A stretch of 64,000 bases of DNA from contig NZ_ATVQ01000001.1 of the NCBI RefSeq assembly GCF_000420805.1, forward strand, positions 558,001 to 622,000, given 5' to 3'. The first letter of the stretch is position 1. Each line of letters begins with the position of its first letter. The notes under the pieces are model-generated. The model saw nothing but the letters and a program-made list of their open reading frames with translations. It searched no databases and had not been told where the DNA came from. A program made the position numbers and the translations under genes. Source of the stretch: Yaniella halotolerans DSM 15476. GTDB lineage: Bacteria; Actinomycetota; Actinomycetes; Actinomycetales; Micrococcaceae. This document shows, piece after piece, positions 50,337 through 58,974 of the stretch.

Positions 50337-51131
50337 CTAATAATTGATCTGCGCGGGGACGCCGGTCCGCGGGTGCACACCGTATCGAACGAGTGTACCG
50401 GCACCAAGCTCGTCCTGAACTTGAGTCGCAAGAGCTTCGGCATTGAGTGCACATTTTGAATGCCCCTCATCAAAGCACGCCTGAACAACCGCGGCTGGGA
50501 CAAAACGTCCGCCGGGTTCTCCTTGCAAGCGTCCACTCCACCATCTTGCCTGCGCACGCTCGAGCGCCATTTCCTCGGTTACCTCAACAGAAACAACATC
50601 AGCTGCTTCGTAGCCTGCGTCTAGTAACTCATCGACATACCGCTGAGCCAACGGTTCCCAAGCAAGCGACCCATCAACGACAATGTTCTCACCACGGTCC
50701 AGAGACGCCGCACGCATCAGGTCAGATACGATGGTAGAAAACCGGTGCACATGACTTCCTAGCTCCCGCAGATGCACTCCGGCACCATCTGGCAACTGCA
50801 AACCATTCCTATATTGGAGCAGGCCTTGTTTTTCAGCGGCTTCGAGTAGAGTATCTTTTATTGCATCGGGATCAATTCGACGATATCCGCTCAGGTCAAA
50901 GTCATCCAACACACGGCTTTTCCCTGCTCCGGGAGCCCCAGCAGTAACTATTATTGCTTTTCCTCGTTCAGCTGGCGTCTCATGTCGCATAAGCTCTCTC
51001 GCGACTTTCACTAATTCCACTTCGTCAAAGTAGTCCATTAGTGAGGGTGGCGCTTCAGCAAGAGCGCCACCCTTCGCATATAAAGCAGTCAGCTCTTCAT
51101 ATACGAGCTCGCGTTTTTGCTTATCCTCCAA
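50337..51131 (-). CDS. zeta-family toxin (UDP-sugar kinase type)
   Basis: A 264-residue P-loop kinase: Walker A TAGAPGAGKSRVL, RIDPDAIKD, LGSHVHRFS..., IVVDGSLAW and RW[WS]SGR. It matches the zeta toxin family, which phosphorylates UDP-N-acetyl sugars and blocks peptidoglycan precursor synthesis. Its start overlaps the upstream antitoxin gene by 11 bp. C-terminal VRYGVHPRTGVPAQINY resembles other chromosomal zeta proteins. Confidence 0.85.
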   Translation of the reverse strand: MEDKQKRELVYEELTALYAKGGALAEAPPSLMDYFDEVELVKVARELMRHETPAERGKAIIVTAGAPGAGKSRVLDDFDLSGYRRIDPDAIKDTLLEAAEKQGLLQYRNGLQLPDGAGVHLRELGSHVHRFSTIVSDLMRAASLDRGENIVVDGSLAWEPLAQRYVDELLDAGYEAADVVSVEVTEEMALERAQARWWSGRLQGEPGGRFVPAAVVQACFDEGHSKCALNAEALATQVQDELGAGTLVRYGVHPRTGVPAQINY

Positions 51132-51558
51132 TGGCCCCGCGCACCTCAGAAAATTCTTCCTCAGTCAGGAGATCTTGCATGAAGGCGCTAACAACCTGAT
51201 CCCAAGTACCTGAGGTTCTGCCTTCATGGGGGTACGGAGCATCTTCACCGAATGTGTATGGATATCGCTTGAGTTCAGCTACCAACGCTGGTCTAGAAGT
51301 ATCATAGACAAATGCTTCTAGGATCAGTTCTTCAGGCAGCCGTTCGTTAACATCCTTCCGGCGCTCAGCGGCCTTCAAAAGCCGATGAACTCGCGCCTGG
51401 CTGGTCACGAGCACTTCAGCAACAGCACGCTGGCTCAATCCGCGGCATTTTGCGCGCACCGCAGCACGCATATCAGCCACTTCATCCAAGCGTTGACGAG
51501 CCTGTCGTTGCAGGGCCTCATGCTGAAGTTCCTGCATTTCTGGAGACAGAGTAGACAT
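51121..51558 (-). CDS. HTH antitoxin of zeta-type module
   Basis: A 145-residue protein: long N-terminal helix (MQELQHEALQRQARQRLDEV), a helix-turn-helix (GLSQRAVAEVLVTSQARVHRLLKAAE), then a C-terminal part (EELILEAFVYDTSRPALVAEL) probably binding toxin. Precedes and overlaps the zeta toxin, as antitoxins do. It should repress its own promoter at 51585-51614. GGAGGGGG lies 4-6 bases before the ATG. Not the classical epsilon antitoxin, which is smaller and lacks HTH. Confidence 0.78.
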   Translation of the reverse strand: MSTLSPEMQELQHEALQRQARQRLDEVADMRAAVRAKCRGLSQRAVAEVLVTSQARVHRLLKAAERRKDVNERLPEELILEAFVYDTSRPALVAELKRYPYTFGEDAPYPHEGRTSGTWDQVVSAFMQDLLTEEEFSEVRGAIGG

Positions 51559-51584
51559 GTGCCCCCTCCTTCAATGGTGAGCCT

Positions 51585-51614
51585 ATAATACCCCCCTGAT
51601 TCACGATGAATCAA
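51585..51614 (-). promoter_or_regulatory. promoter/operator of zeta toxin-antitoxin operon
   Basis: Minus-strand -35 TTGATT (51614-51609), 18-bp spacer and -10 TATTAT (51590-51585). A perfect palindrome TGATTCA-CGA-TGAATCA (51597-51613) overlaps the -35, as expected for antitoxin autorepression. Confidence 0.65.
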
Positions 51615-51725
51615 GGTGGTAATTCTGTTTGTGTTCTTCGGGCCAGACCACCAATCGATCTGTCTTCGTGTCATACTGAATACGAGACCTCTGCTCTCGT
51701 ATCCCGGATTGCTCCAGGAGTCCCT

Positions 51726-52700
51726 ATGACTGAACAAATCCAACACAGCACACAAAAACATGTGGTTATAGGTGCCGGCCCAGCAGGTCGCGCCACTGCC
51801 AGATATCTCAGCCTGCAGAATCATTCCGTCATCCTTGCCAGCCGTTCCGGCAAAGACCCAACCATCCGCGGCGTTGAACGCATCGCAGTCGATGCCACCG
51901 ATGCTCCAGCACTCGTTCGAGTCGTTAACGGCGCAGATGCCATGTATAACTGTATGAACCCCACCTCGTATGCGCGTTGGGATGCCGAATGGCCACCAAT
52001 CCACGCAGCGCTGATGCATACCGCGCAAGTGACCGGCGCAGTACTCGTCACACTATCGAACCTGTATATGTATGGTCCGCAACGGGATGCCACACCGATG
52101 ACCCCGGCAACACCCGAGAATCCCCAAGATGAAAAGGGCCGCATCCGTTCACGAATGGATCGTGAAACTCTGCAGGCACATCGGGATGGCACACTACGTG
52201 CGGTCACCGTTCGTGCCTCAGATTTTCTAGGCCCCGAAATCGGCGACAACGGGCACGGAACGCGCAACATCCCGGCAATAGCCCAAGAACGACGAGCCTA
52301 TATTCTGGGCAGCGCGGATCAGCCACATTCGTGGACAGATATCGACGACGTCGCCGCTACCTTAGCCACGGTCGCAACATCACCCGAAACCCACGGACGC
52401 GTATGGTTCGCTCCAACAAATGCACCCGTCACCCAGCGAGAACTCGCGAACCAAATCGCCGCGGTCTTAGAAGCACCGGAACCGACCATTTCAAAACTCC
52501 CGCTAGGACTCATGAAAGTTATGGGCATCGTCAGCCCATTGATTCGAGAAATATCTTCGATCGCGTACCAGTTCAAAGGACCCTGGGTCATCGACTCATC
52601 GGAAACAACACAAGCATTAGGAATCCGCCCCACTGATTGGGATAGTGTGATTCGACGAGCAGCGCAAGGAAACATCGACGGCGCACCGGCAGCACTGTGA
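51726..52700 (+). CDS. NAD(P)-dependent epimerase/dehydratase-like oxidoreductase
   Basis: A 324-residue SDR-extended protein: VVIGAGPAGRATARYLSLQNH (NAD site), NLYMYGPQRDATPMTPATPENP (YxxxK motif region is unusual), LRAVTVRASDFLGPEIGDNG. The active-site Tyr-Lys pair of classical epimerases is not obvious, so it may be a binding protein or atypical reductase. ATG at 51726 has AGGAG 5 bases upstream. Divergent from the zeta operon, whose operator lies in the shared gap. Confidence 0.75.
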   Translation: MTEQIQHSTQKHVVIGAGPAGRATARYLSLQNHSVILASRSGKDPTIRGVERIAVDATDAPALVRVVNGADAMYNCMNPTSYARWDAEWPPIHAALMHTAQVTGAVLVTLSNLYMYGPQRDATPMTPATPENPQDEKGRIRSRMDRETLQAHRDGTLRAVTVRASDFLGPEIGDNGHGTRNIPAIAQERRAYILGSADQPHSWTDIDDVAATLATVATSPETHGRVWFAPTNAPVTQRELANQIAAVLEAPEPTISKLPLGLMKVMGIVSPLIREISSIAYQFKGPWVIDSSETTQALGIRPTDWDSVIRRAAQGNIDGAPAAL

Positions 52701-53264
52701 CTCTAGAAAATCTTTTATAAAGTTGTTGTTGGCCACTCCGTTCCCTGGACGAAGACAGCTAGAGGATAATCGCATCATGACTACGGCCGCAACTAGTTCC
52801 AGAACAAGATTATCGGTTTATCTACAGCGCCACTGACTTTGATTCGCCAGCCAAGCCGACGAATCTCATCGTGTACTCAGCGCTGTAAAACTTCCCCCAG
52901 GCCACTAACATGAACTGGCTGAATGCTAGCTAGCCTCAGCAGCACATAATTGTCCAGTCCCTGGCCAGGTATGAACTTGCTTTTCGAAAACCGGGGGAGT
53001 AAGAGACTCGAGCTTCTGTATAGCCAGAGTCGATTGATTCTTACCGTCATTTATTGGTGCCATCTGTCGACCTTCACAGAGGATGGTATTTCTTTACAAG
53101 AATTAACACTCTCGTCTTGCTCATATAGAGAGCGCCCCTTCAATTTCAATATGAGGGGATTCAACTTGCCCCTATTAATCAACATCAACTTCTTGTGATC
53201 TCGGTTTCTAAAAACGACATTGATGCACTCGGGATGAAATACGAAAACCTAACAACTGCGCACA
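52701..53264. other. intergenic region without supported gene
   Basis: 564 bases of mixed composition. A short plus-strand frame at 52950-53198 has no ribosome binding site and no protein-like pattern. No hairpin, repeat or promoter stood out. Confidence 0.4.
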
Positions 53265-53702
53265 CTACTGTGAGACGAATAATTCTCGACGTAGCGAATC
53301 ATTAGGCAGAATGCTTGTCCATCCCAAAGACTCCCAAAAAGGCTCTGAGTTTTCCGCAAGCGCAACCAACTGCGTATCAAAATGCGTGCGCTCTAATTCA
53401 CGAACAATCCATGTTCCGATTCCTGTAAGCCGATACCCCATGCGCACATCGATGAACTGAATCTCAATGAGTGGTTTCCCGGTGCTTTCGATTAGATAGG
53501 TACTCGACCTAAAATCCGCCCGGGAAGCACACTGATCCAGTTCTACTCGTGCTACCTCGACAGACCTTTCGTTCTCTACCACGAGTTGCCGATAGCAAGC
53601 ACCTACCGAAGGCGAGAGCCAATGACTGTCAAATTGATATTCGTCAAGTAGATCACGATTATTTATTTTGTCTTCAGTGACATCTCTAAGACATAACTTC
53701 AT
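53265..53702 (-). CDS. GNAT-like acetyltransferase domain protein
   Basis: A 145-residue protein resembling the GNAT fold: a beta strand with IEIQFIDVRMGYRLTGIGTWIVRELE (acetyl-CoA loop with R/Q-x-x-G-x-G spacing) and a C-terminal LVALAENSEPFWESLGWTSI, typical of GNAT proteins. The codon use is less GC-rich than surrounding core genes. Isolated single gene between two large gaps, so probably acquired. Substrate unknown. Confidence 0.6.
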   Translation of the reverse strand: MKLCLRDVTEDKINNRDLLDEYQFDSHWLSPSVGACYRQLVVENERSVEVARVELDQCASRADFRSSTYLIESTGKPLIEIQFIDVRMGYRLTGIGTWIVRELERTHFDTQLVALAENSEPFWESLGWTSILPNDSLRRELFVSQ

Positions 53703-54368
53703 GATGTTCCTTTACACTAAACCAATGAACGCTTAAAAGCGACAAACAACCAGAACATGATGGGTAAATCCGTAGGCAGTCTTGCGACAAGACTGACCGG
53801 AACGCTGGTATCACCGGATTACTTAAGCGCTGCGTTGTCACCTACTTGCCACAACGCGCAGAAAACAATGGTCCTGTTGTGCAGGAATCTCCAAGGCTGG
53901 TGAGGTCCCGGCAAACGACTGCGTCCAGATCCGCATTCTATCCTCCACTGCGAAAACTCGTCTCAGCTGGGCTTCGTCCGGCAATGTGTTTGAATGACTC
54001 CTTCATGAGAATTTGAACTTTCGTAGGCCAAGGACCCAAGTTTTCTCTACTTGTGTAAGGCTATGTCCCCAGACCACTGTCAGTACTGTTCTGTTCAACG
54101 GGTTGGGCAGACCTGCGCAAGGCTGCAACCGCCTTCTTTGCTCTGGCAATTCTGAAATTGAGACACCGCCGCGGTTCCAGAGGTCGCTTCAGAAGCCCCC
54201 TGTCCTCGCCCGAAATGAGAGGGTCTTCTTGAAGCCCGAACGTCGTCCTCACACTTGGGTTCCGACCACGCCACATCAGAATTTTGACGTGCAAAGGCAA
54301 ACACAGTTGCCCTCGTGTTCTTCTCACGTTGCTGAGGCTATAACCCAGCTGTCTTCGGTACCCCTGTC
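53703..54368. other. intergenic region without supported gene
   Basis: About 666 bases. A 7-bp stem (GCGTTGT-N12-ACAACGC at 53832-53857) is the only structure noted. Frames across 54013-54495 are not protein-like and end inside the antisense of the next gene. Confidence 0.4.
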
Positions 54369-54836
54369 TCATTTCCCGCCAACAAACCTGGCACCAAGCA
54401 TCCTCTCAGTGTCGTATGTACCTCCCTCCCACGGTCCTGGCCCGATGGTGATGTGCAGATCTCCGATCTCCTCGGCCGTAAACTCAGTGATGTAGCCGTG
54501 AGGGTCATCTGGTACGCAAGCACGGTAGTTCTCGATGGTGTCGATATCGCCACACATCAGGCGGTAGACGTAGTGCATACCCTGGAGCCACTGGTCGTAT
54601 TTTCCGTCCGCCCACTCCTGGGCAGCCTCCTCGGGATCGGTGACAGTAGGACCTGGCGTGGTCGCTGGAGGTTCTGGGGCCTCGACTGTTGAATCCGGGG
54701 TCGCCGCTACAGGCTCTTCGAGAGAATCCTCCGGCTCCTGGGAGATCTCCTCACTGCTCCCCGACTGCTGCAAGCTACAACCCGCCAGCGCTACGCCAGA
54801 AATGGTCAGCGCAGCGATTCGGGAAATATTGTTCAT
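54369..54836 (-). CDS. uncharacterised Thr/Pro/Glu-rich lipoprotein
   Basis: A 155-residue lipoprotein: signal peptide with lipobox ALAGCS (Cys20), then a low-complexity Glu/Pro/Thr spacer to about residue 70, then a small C-terminal domain (EWADGKYDQWLQGMHYVYRLMCGDIDTIENYRAC..., EFTAEEIGDLHITIGPGPWEG). ATG at 54836 (MNNISRIA) has AGAGG upstream. I do not recognise the folded domain; it may bind a surface ligand. Confidence 0.65.
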   Translation of the reverse strand: MNNISRIAALTISGVALAGCSLQQSGSSEEISQEPEDSLEEPVAATPDSTVEAPEPPATTPGPTVTDPEEAAQEWADGKYDQWLQGMHYVYRLMCGDIDTIENYRACVPDDPHGYITEFTAEEIGDLHITIGPGPWEGGTYDTERMLGARFVGGK

Positions 54837-54940
54837 GGGTAAACCTCTAAATGAGTGATGGTGTGGTTCTGGGTGATATTCCCAGTCGCGTACTATCCCT
54901 ACCGCATAGATAAAGCTCTGAATAGTCTCAACGGGCGCTG

Positions 54941-56083
54941 TCACAGAACACGAAACGCCCTTGAGGTGCGGGTTCTGAACCCGCTCCATCCGAGGATCAC
55001 CCCGCCCATCAGAGCGACAACTGGAAAGTCCTCGAGATGGTCGATAGTTGAATGCACAGCCAGAGCCGTCCAAGCTGCCGTCGCTATCAATGCCACAGGC
55101 CTACTCCCCCGAGCTGCAAACAACAAGCCTCCCACAAGCAAGGCACCCAGCAGGACGATTCCGACCAATCCGAGTTCGGAGCCAACTTGCAGCGGCAGGG
55201 AGTGTACAGACGCCAAGCTTGGGACTTCAGAGGCGAGTTCTGACGACGGCGTGAACGCACCTGGCCCGGCGCCGATCAACGGCTGAGTCGCCCAGAGACT
55301 CAGCGCATCCGACCAGAGCGTATGGCGGGCACCGCTGAGACTGCCACTGTCCGCCAACCAACCGGGCCAGGTGTTCCGGCTTCCCAAGAACACGACTACG
55401 CAAGCGGCTACAACGACTAACAGGACGCAGGCAATAATCAATGACCGTTTAGACAGCCCAGTCTGTTCCCACACCGCCAACACGGCAGTGACCAGAACAG
55501 GGAACGTCAGCACAATGGCCGCCTGAGAACCAAGTGCCAAGTGCACACCAATCAACAACGTCAGTGCGACGACGATCGCTTGCCACCGCGCACGGTATTT
55601 CGCATTGGTGGTGCCAGATGAGTTCGGGGGCGTCTCCTGCCACTTGGTCCTCACGTCATGCGTGGCCAGACCTGCCAGCGCAACGAAAAGTCCGCCGACC
55701 GCAGCGCTAGCATTGGCGTAGATCGGCAACGACACTGCGGTCACGCCTAGCAACACCACGAGGAACGAGATCCCTCCTCCACGTAGCCACCGGGTTCGGA
55801 GGAATGAACCGACTACACCCCCAACGAACAGTCCGACGGTGCTGACCAGGTAAGGGGAACGAACGTCGAAAGGATACTGCGACAAAAGACTCGCGATGAC
55901 GATCCAGCCACACCATAAGATCAGAGCGATCATGAGAAACAATCCGGGCCGTCCTATATGGTCCCTGACTACCTCAAAAGCTGTCTGCACGCGCGACATT
56001 TCTATAGTCCACCCTGTTGCCATGGCCGAAACACTCAACACCCTGCCTACGAGCACACTCCGCGAAAACCATCGCCCGGCCAC
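54941..56083 (-). CDS. O-antigen ligase-like (Wzy_C family) membrane protein
   Basis: Up to 380 residues with about ten transmembrane helices. A large extracytoplasmic loop carries RHTLWSDALSLWATQPLIGAGPGAF and VHSLPLQVGSELGLVG, the G-x-G-x-F / H pattern of O-antigen ligase/Wzy polymerase-type proteins. It likely polymerises or transfers surface polysaccharide. Start uncertain: internal ATGs near residues 21 (MATGW) and 29 (MSRVQ) are possible. Neighbouring tyrosine autokinase genes fit an exopolysaccharide locus. Confidence 0.75.
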   Translation of the reverse strand: MAGRWFSRSVLVGRVLSVSAMATGWTIEMSRVQTAFEVVRDHIGRPGLFLMIALILWCGWIVIASLLSQYPFDVRSPYLVSTVGLFVGGVVGSFLRTRWLRGGGISFLVVLLGVTAVSLPIYANASAAVGGLFVALAGLATHDVRTKWQETPPNSSGTTNAKYRARWQAIVVALTLLIGVHLALGSQAAIVLTFPVLVTAVLAVWEQTGLSKRSLIIACVLLVVVAACVVVFLGSRNTWPGWLADSGSLSGARHTLWSDALSLWATQPLIGAGPGAFTPSSELASEVPSLASVHSLPLQVGSELGLVGIVLLGALLVGGLLFAARGSRPVALIATAAWTALAVHSTIDHLEDFPVVALMGGVILGWSGFRTRTSRAFRVL

Positions 56084-56321
56084 TTAAAGTCATTATAAGG
56101 GAACACCATTTCACTTATCCGGAACGCCGACTTTGATGTCGGCCATTTCTAGAGACAGCTCCCCAGTGTGAATATCGAGCAGACCCACACTGCCCCGAAG
56201 GTTCTAGCGAACGGCCTCATACTGTTCAGGGTTAGGGGCAAGTGACATACTTAAGGGACACCTCCGCGGTTATGAGTGGTGTACCTGTGATTAGACAAGC
56301 ATCCCAGCGAGAGGGACGCCA

Positions 56322-57425
56322 ATGCGACAAAAATTCAAAATCAACGTCCTCCTTGTAGCTGGCACACTGATATTGAGTGGATGCGCCTCGGACCCGGAAG
56401 CCGAATCCGAACCCACCCTCTCTGACACCGCTGACATGCCAGCAGTCGAACATCCTGTGGTCGATACTGATTTGGGAGACGTTGAAATTCTGGCGGAGAA
56501 CCTCGATGCGCCGTGGTCCATTGCTTTTGTCGGGGAAACGCCACTGATTAGCGAGCGTGATACCTCCCGGATCTTGGAGTTGGATGAGCACGGCAATGCT
56601 CGAGAGGTAGCCGTCGTCGATCAAACGTCGTCATCCCCCGGTGAGGGCGGACTGTTAGGTATCGTCGTGCACCGAAACCAGTTATACGTCTATCAAACAA
56701 CGGGCGGTGATAACCGCGTCTTGCGCTACGACCTCATCGGGGAACCCGGAGCCCTGGAGCTGGGCGCACCAGAAATTGTCTTCGTGGGAATACCTGCTGC
56801 GGGTTATCACAATGGTGGCCGTATTGCGTTTGGCCCCGATGACATGCTCTACATCACCACCGGAGACGCCCTTGAGCCCAGCAGGGCCCAAGATCTCGAC
56901 TCATTGGCTGGAAAGATTCTGCGGATCACTCAGGATGGCGATATTCCAGACGATAACCCGTTTGAAGGCTCACCTGTGTATAGCTATGGCCACCGCAACC
57001 CGCAAGGCCTCGCCTGGACTGAAGACGAGACCATGTATTCCAGCGAGTTTGGCGAAGACACCTGGGACGAACTCAACATTATCGAAGCAGGTGGCAACTA
57101 CGGGTGGCCCGAGTACGAAGGCACCGGCGGCGGTGAAGACTACATTGACCCGATCCAACAGTGGACGCCGGCTGAAGCCAGTCCGAGTGCCATTGAGATC
57201 CACAACGACATGCTATACATGACGGCGCTGCGAGGCCAACGACTCTGGGAAATTCCACTCGACAATACCGAAACTTCCACAGAGTACCTGGTCAATGAGT
57301 TCGGTCGGCTACGCGAGGTGGCAACCGCACCTGATGGTTCACTGTGGATCCTAACCAACAACACCGATGGTGTAGGCGAAGCTTCCGAAGGGGACGATCG
57401 TCTCCTGCGGATTGAACAGCCCTAA
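56322..57425 (+). CDS. PQQ-dependent aldose sugar dehydrogenase-like lipoprotein
   Basis: A 367-residue lipoprotein (lipobox LILSGCAS) with a six-bladed beta-propeller of the soluble glucose/sorbosone dehydrogenase family: DAPWSIAFVG, SSSPGEGGLLGIVVH, catalytic-His HNGGRIAFGPDDMLYI, YGHRNPQGLAW and NYGWPEYEG. It would oxidise aldoses at the cell surface with PQQ as cofactor; no PQQ synthesis genes are in the window. Weak GAGAGGGAC upstream of ATG 56322. Confidence 0.85.
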   Translation: MRQKFKINVLLVAGTLILSGCASDPEAESEPTLSDTADMPAVEHPVVDTDLGDVEILAENLDAPWSIAFVGETPLISERDTSRILELDEHGNAREVAVVDQTSSSPGEGGLLGIVVHRNQLYVYQTTGGDNRVLRYDLIGEPGALELGAPEIVFVGIPAAGYHNGGRIAFGPDDMLYITTGDALEPSRAQDLDSLAGKILRITQDGDIPDDNPFEGSPVYSYGHRNPQGLAWTEDETMYSSEFGEDTWDELNIIEAGGNYGWPEYEGTGGGEDYIDPIQQWTPAEASPSAIEIHNDMLYMTALRGQRLWEIPLDNTETSTEYLVNEFGRLREVATAPDGSLWILTNNTDGVGEASEGDDRLLRIEQP

Positions 57426-57453
57426 ACGGACCGGAACCGATCGACACTGTTCG

Positions 57454-58746
57454 TTATGGAGTGGGCGTTGCCATGGCTTGTCGAGGACCATTGACTGGAC
57501 GTCGGAGCCTCGCGTCGGTTTGAACTGTGCCTTCGGCTTTCGCCCATTGACTGCCTTGGAGATACTCTGCGGCACCCCATTGACGACGCACCAAGGTCAA
57601 TTCGTCTTCGGTGCGGGCATAGACTGCTGGCAAGTACTCGATGAACAGGGGCTGCAAGGCCAGGGTATAGGCGCCCACTTTATAAAAGACGACCCGATCA
57701 TCAACCTGTAGTACTGGCTGATCCTTCAGCGTCACGAGACGGTCACCTTCGACCAACGTAAATCCGGTGAGGACCTGTTTGGACACCAGATCGGTGCTTT
57801 GCGCATCGATCGTGAGGTCATATGACCCGTCCTTACGGAAGAGCGGATCAATATTGGTTCGGCTGGCGTTGGTCAGTACGAGGGTTTCGCCCTCGATTTT
57901 TTTGACGTCTACAACACTGGCATGGAATTCGAATGGAACCGCGACGAGCGCTCCGCCTGGCTCAGTGATGAGACAGGTCCGTTCAATGTCCACGACTGGT
58001 TCTAGGGTTTCACTGATAACGCGCATGTAGTCTTCGAACGTTGGATTGCCGTCTTCACTGCCGAAGAATCCGCCGCCGATGTCAATCCAGTCGAGGTCGA
58101 GGTCACGCGACGTGATAATTTCGGCGGCCACTGTTGCGGCGGCTTGATAGACGTTCAGACTTTGCGTACGGGAGTTTCGGTGGACATGCAGCCCGGCGAT
58201 TCGAACACCTGCTGCTTCTAAATCGGTAATCGCTTGGTCGAGTTCCCCGTTTTCAGGACTGAAGCCGAAACGACTATTTTGTTCGCCGAAGGTACTCTCA
58301 CCAGGGCAACGGATTTCTAGATCCCAGTTCACCCGGAGCCCCACACCGAATTCTCGGTCAGGCATTTCGCGCGCAAGTTCTATCGTCCATTCCAGGTCGC
58401 GTTTTGCGTCGAGGTTGATAATCGAACCACCGAGCAACGCTGAACGGAGGCGGTCGCGAGTCTTATACGGCCCATTGAGCACGACTCGATCGGGGGTGTA
58501 TCCCAGGGCCAACGCCAACTCATATTCGGCATCAGATACCACCTCGGCCCATGCGCCTCTGTCACGCATGAAGGCGACCAGCCAAGGTAAGGAGTTCGTT
58601 TTAAACGAGTAGCCAAGAATGGAATTTGGCCAATATGTCTTCATCGCTTGGAAAAAACGATCGGTAAACTTCTCCAATAGCGGGACATCGATAACGAAAG
58701 CAGGCGTTGCAGGCTGCAGATTATCTAGCTGGTGTGAGCGATCCAT
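57454..58746 (-). CDS. PLP-dependent alanine-racemase-fold decarboxylase, atypical active site
   Basis: A 430-residue fold-type III decarboxylase similar to diaminopimelate/ornithine decarboxylases. Conserved: PLP lysine in YSFKTNSLP, AEVVSDAEYELALALG, phosphate-binding IDIGGGFFG, EPG. Deviations: the catalytic C-x-E-x-D segment reads FTLVEGD with no Cys, EPGR reads EPGG, and HVGS reads HRNS. A standard lysine or arginine decarboxylase is therefore doubtful; an unusual amino-acid decarboxylase or racemase-like enzyme in envelope metabolism is possible. Convergent with the dehydrogenase gene. Confidence 0.75.
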   Translation of the reverse strand: MDRSHQLDNLQPATPAFVIDVPLLEKFTDRFFQAMKTYWPNSILGYSFKTNSLPWLVAFMRDRGAWAEVVSDAEYELALALGYTPDRVVLNGPYKTRDRLRSALLGGSIINLDAKRDLEWTIELAREMPDREFGVGLRVNWDLEIRCPGESTFGEQNSRFGFSPENGELDQAITDLEAAGVRIAGLHVHRNSRTQSLNVYQAAATVAAEIITSRDLDLDWIDIGGGFFGSEDGNPTFEDYMRVISETLEPVVDIERTCLITEPGGALVAVPFEFHASVVDVKKIEGETLVLTNASRTNIDPLFRKDGSYDLTIDAQSTDLVSKQVLTGFTLVEGDRLVTLKDQPVLQVDDRVVFYKVGAYTLALQPLFIEYLPAVYARTEDELTLVRRQWGAAEYLQGSQWAKAEGTVQTDARLRRPVNGPRQAMATPTP

Positions 58747-58974
58747 GATAATTCCTACTTCTGCACTTTGAGTGCGGCCAGAAGTTATTGCCCAGAGACA
58801 GTCCAGGACCCGCCGCGATCGCGGCGTTGAATACCACTAGCTTACTTTAGTTCTGTGGTCAACGTCACTACGCGTATACGCCCGAGTCACCCTCATACTG
58901 CGGTCGAACACCCACGATTCCGCACGGTTAAACTGGGCCGCCTCGCGCAACAAAAACTCAGCAAGAGGATCGCC

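Noticed and set aside
52950-53198. 82-codon plus-strand frame
   Set aside because: No ribosome binding site, odd composition, no recognisable motif.
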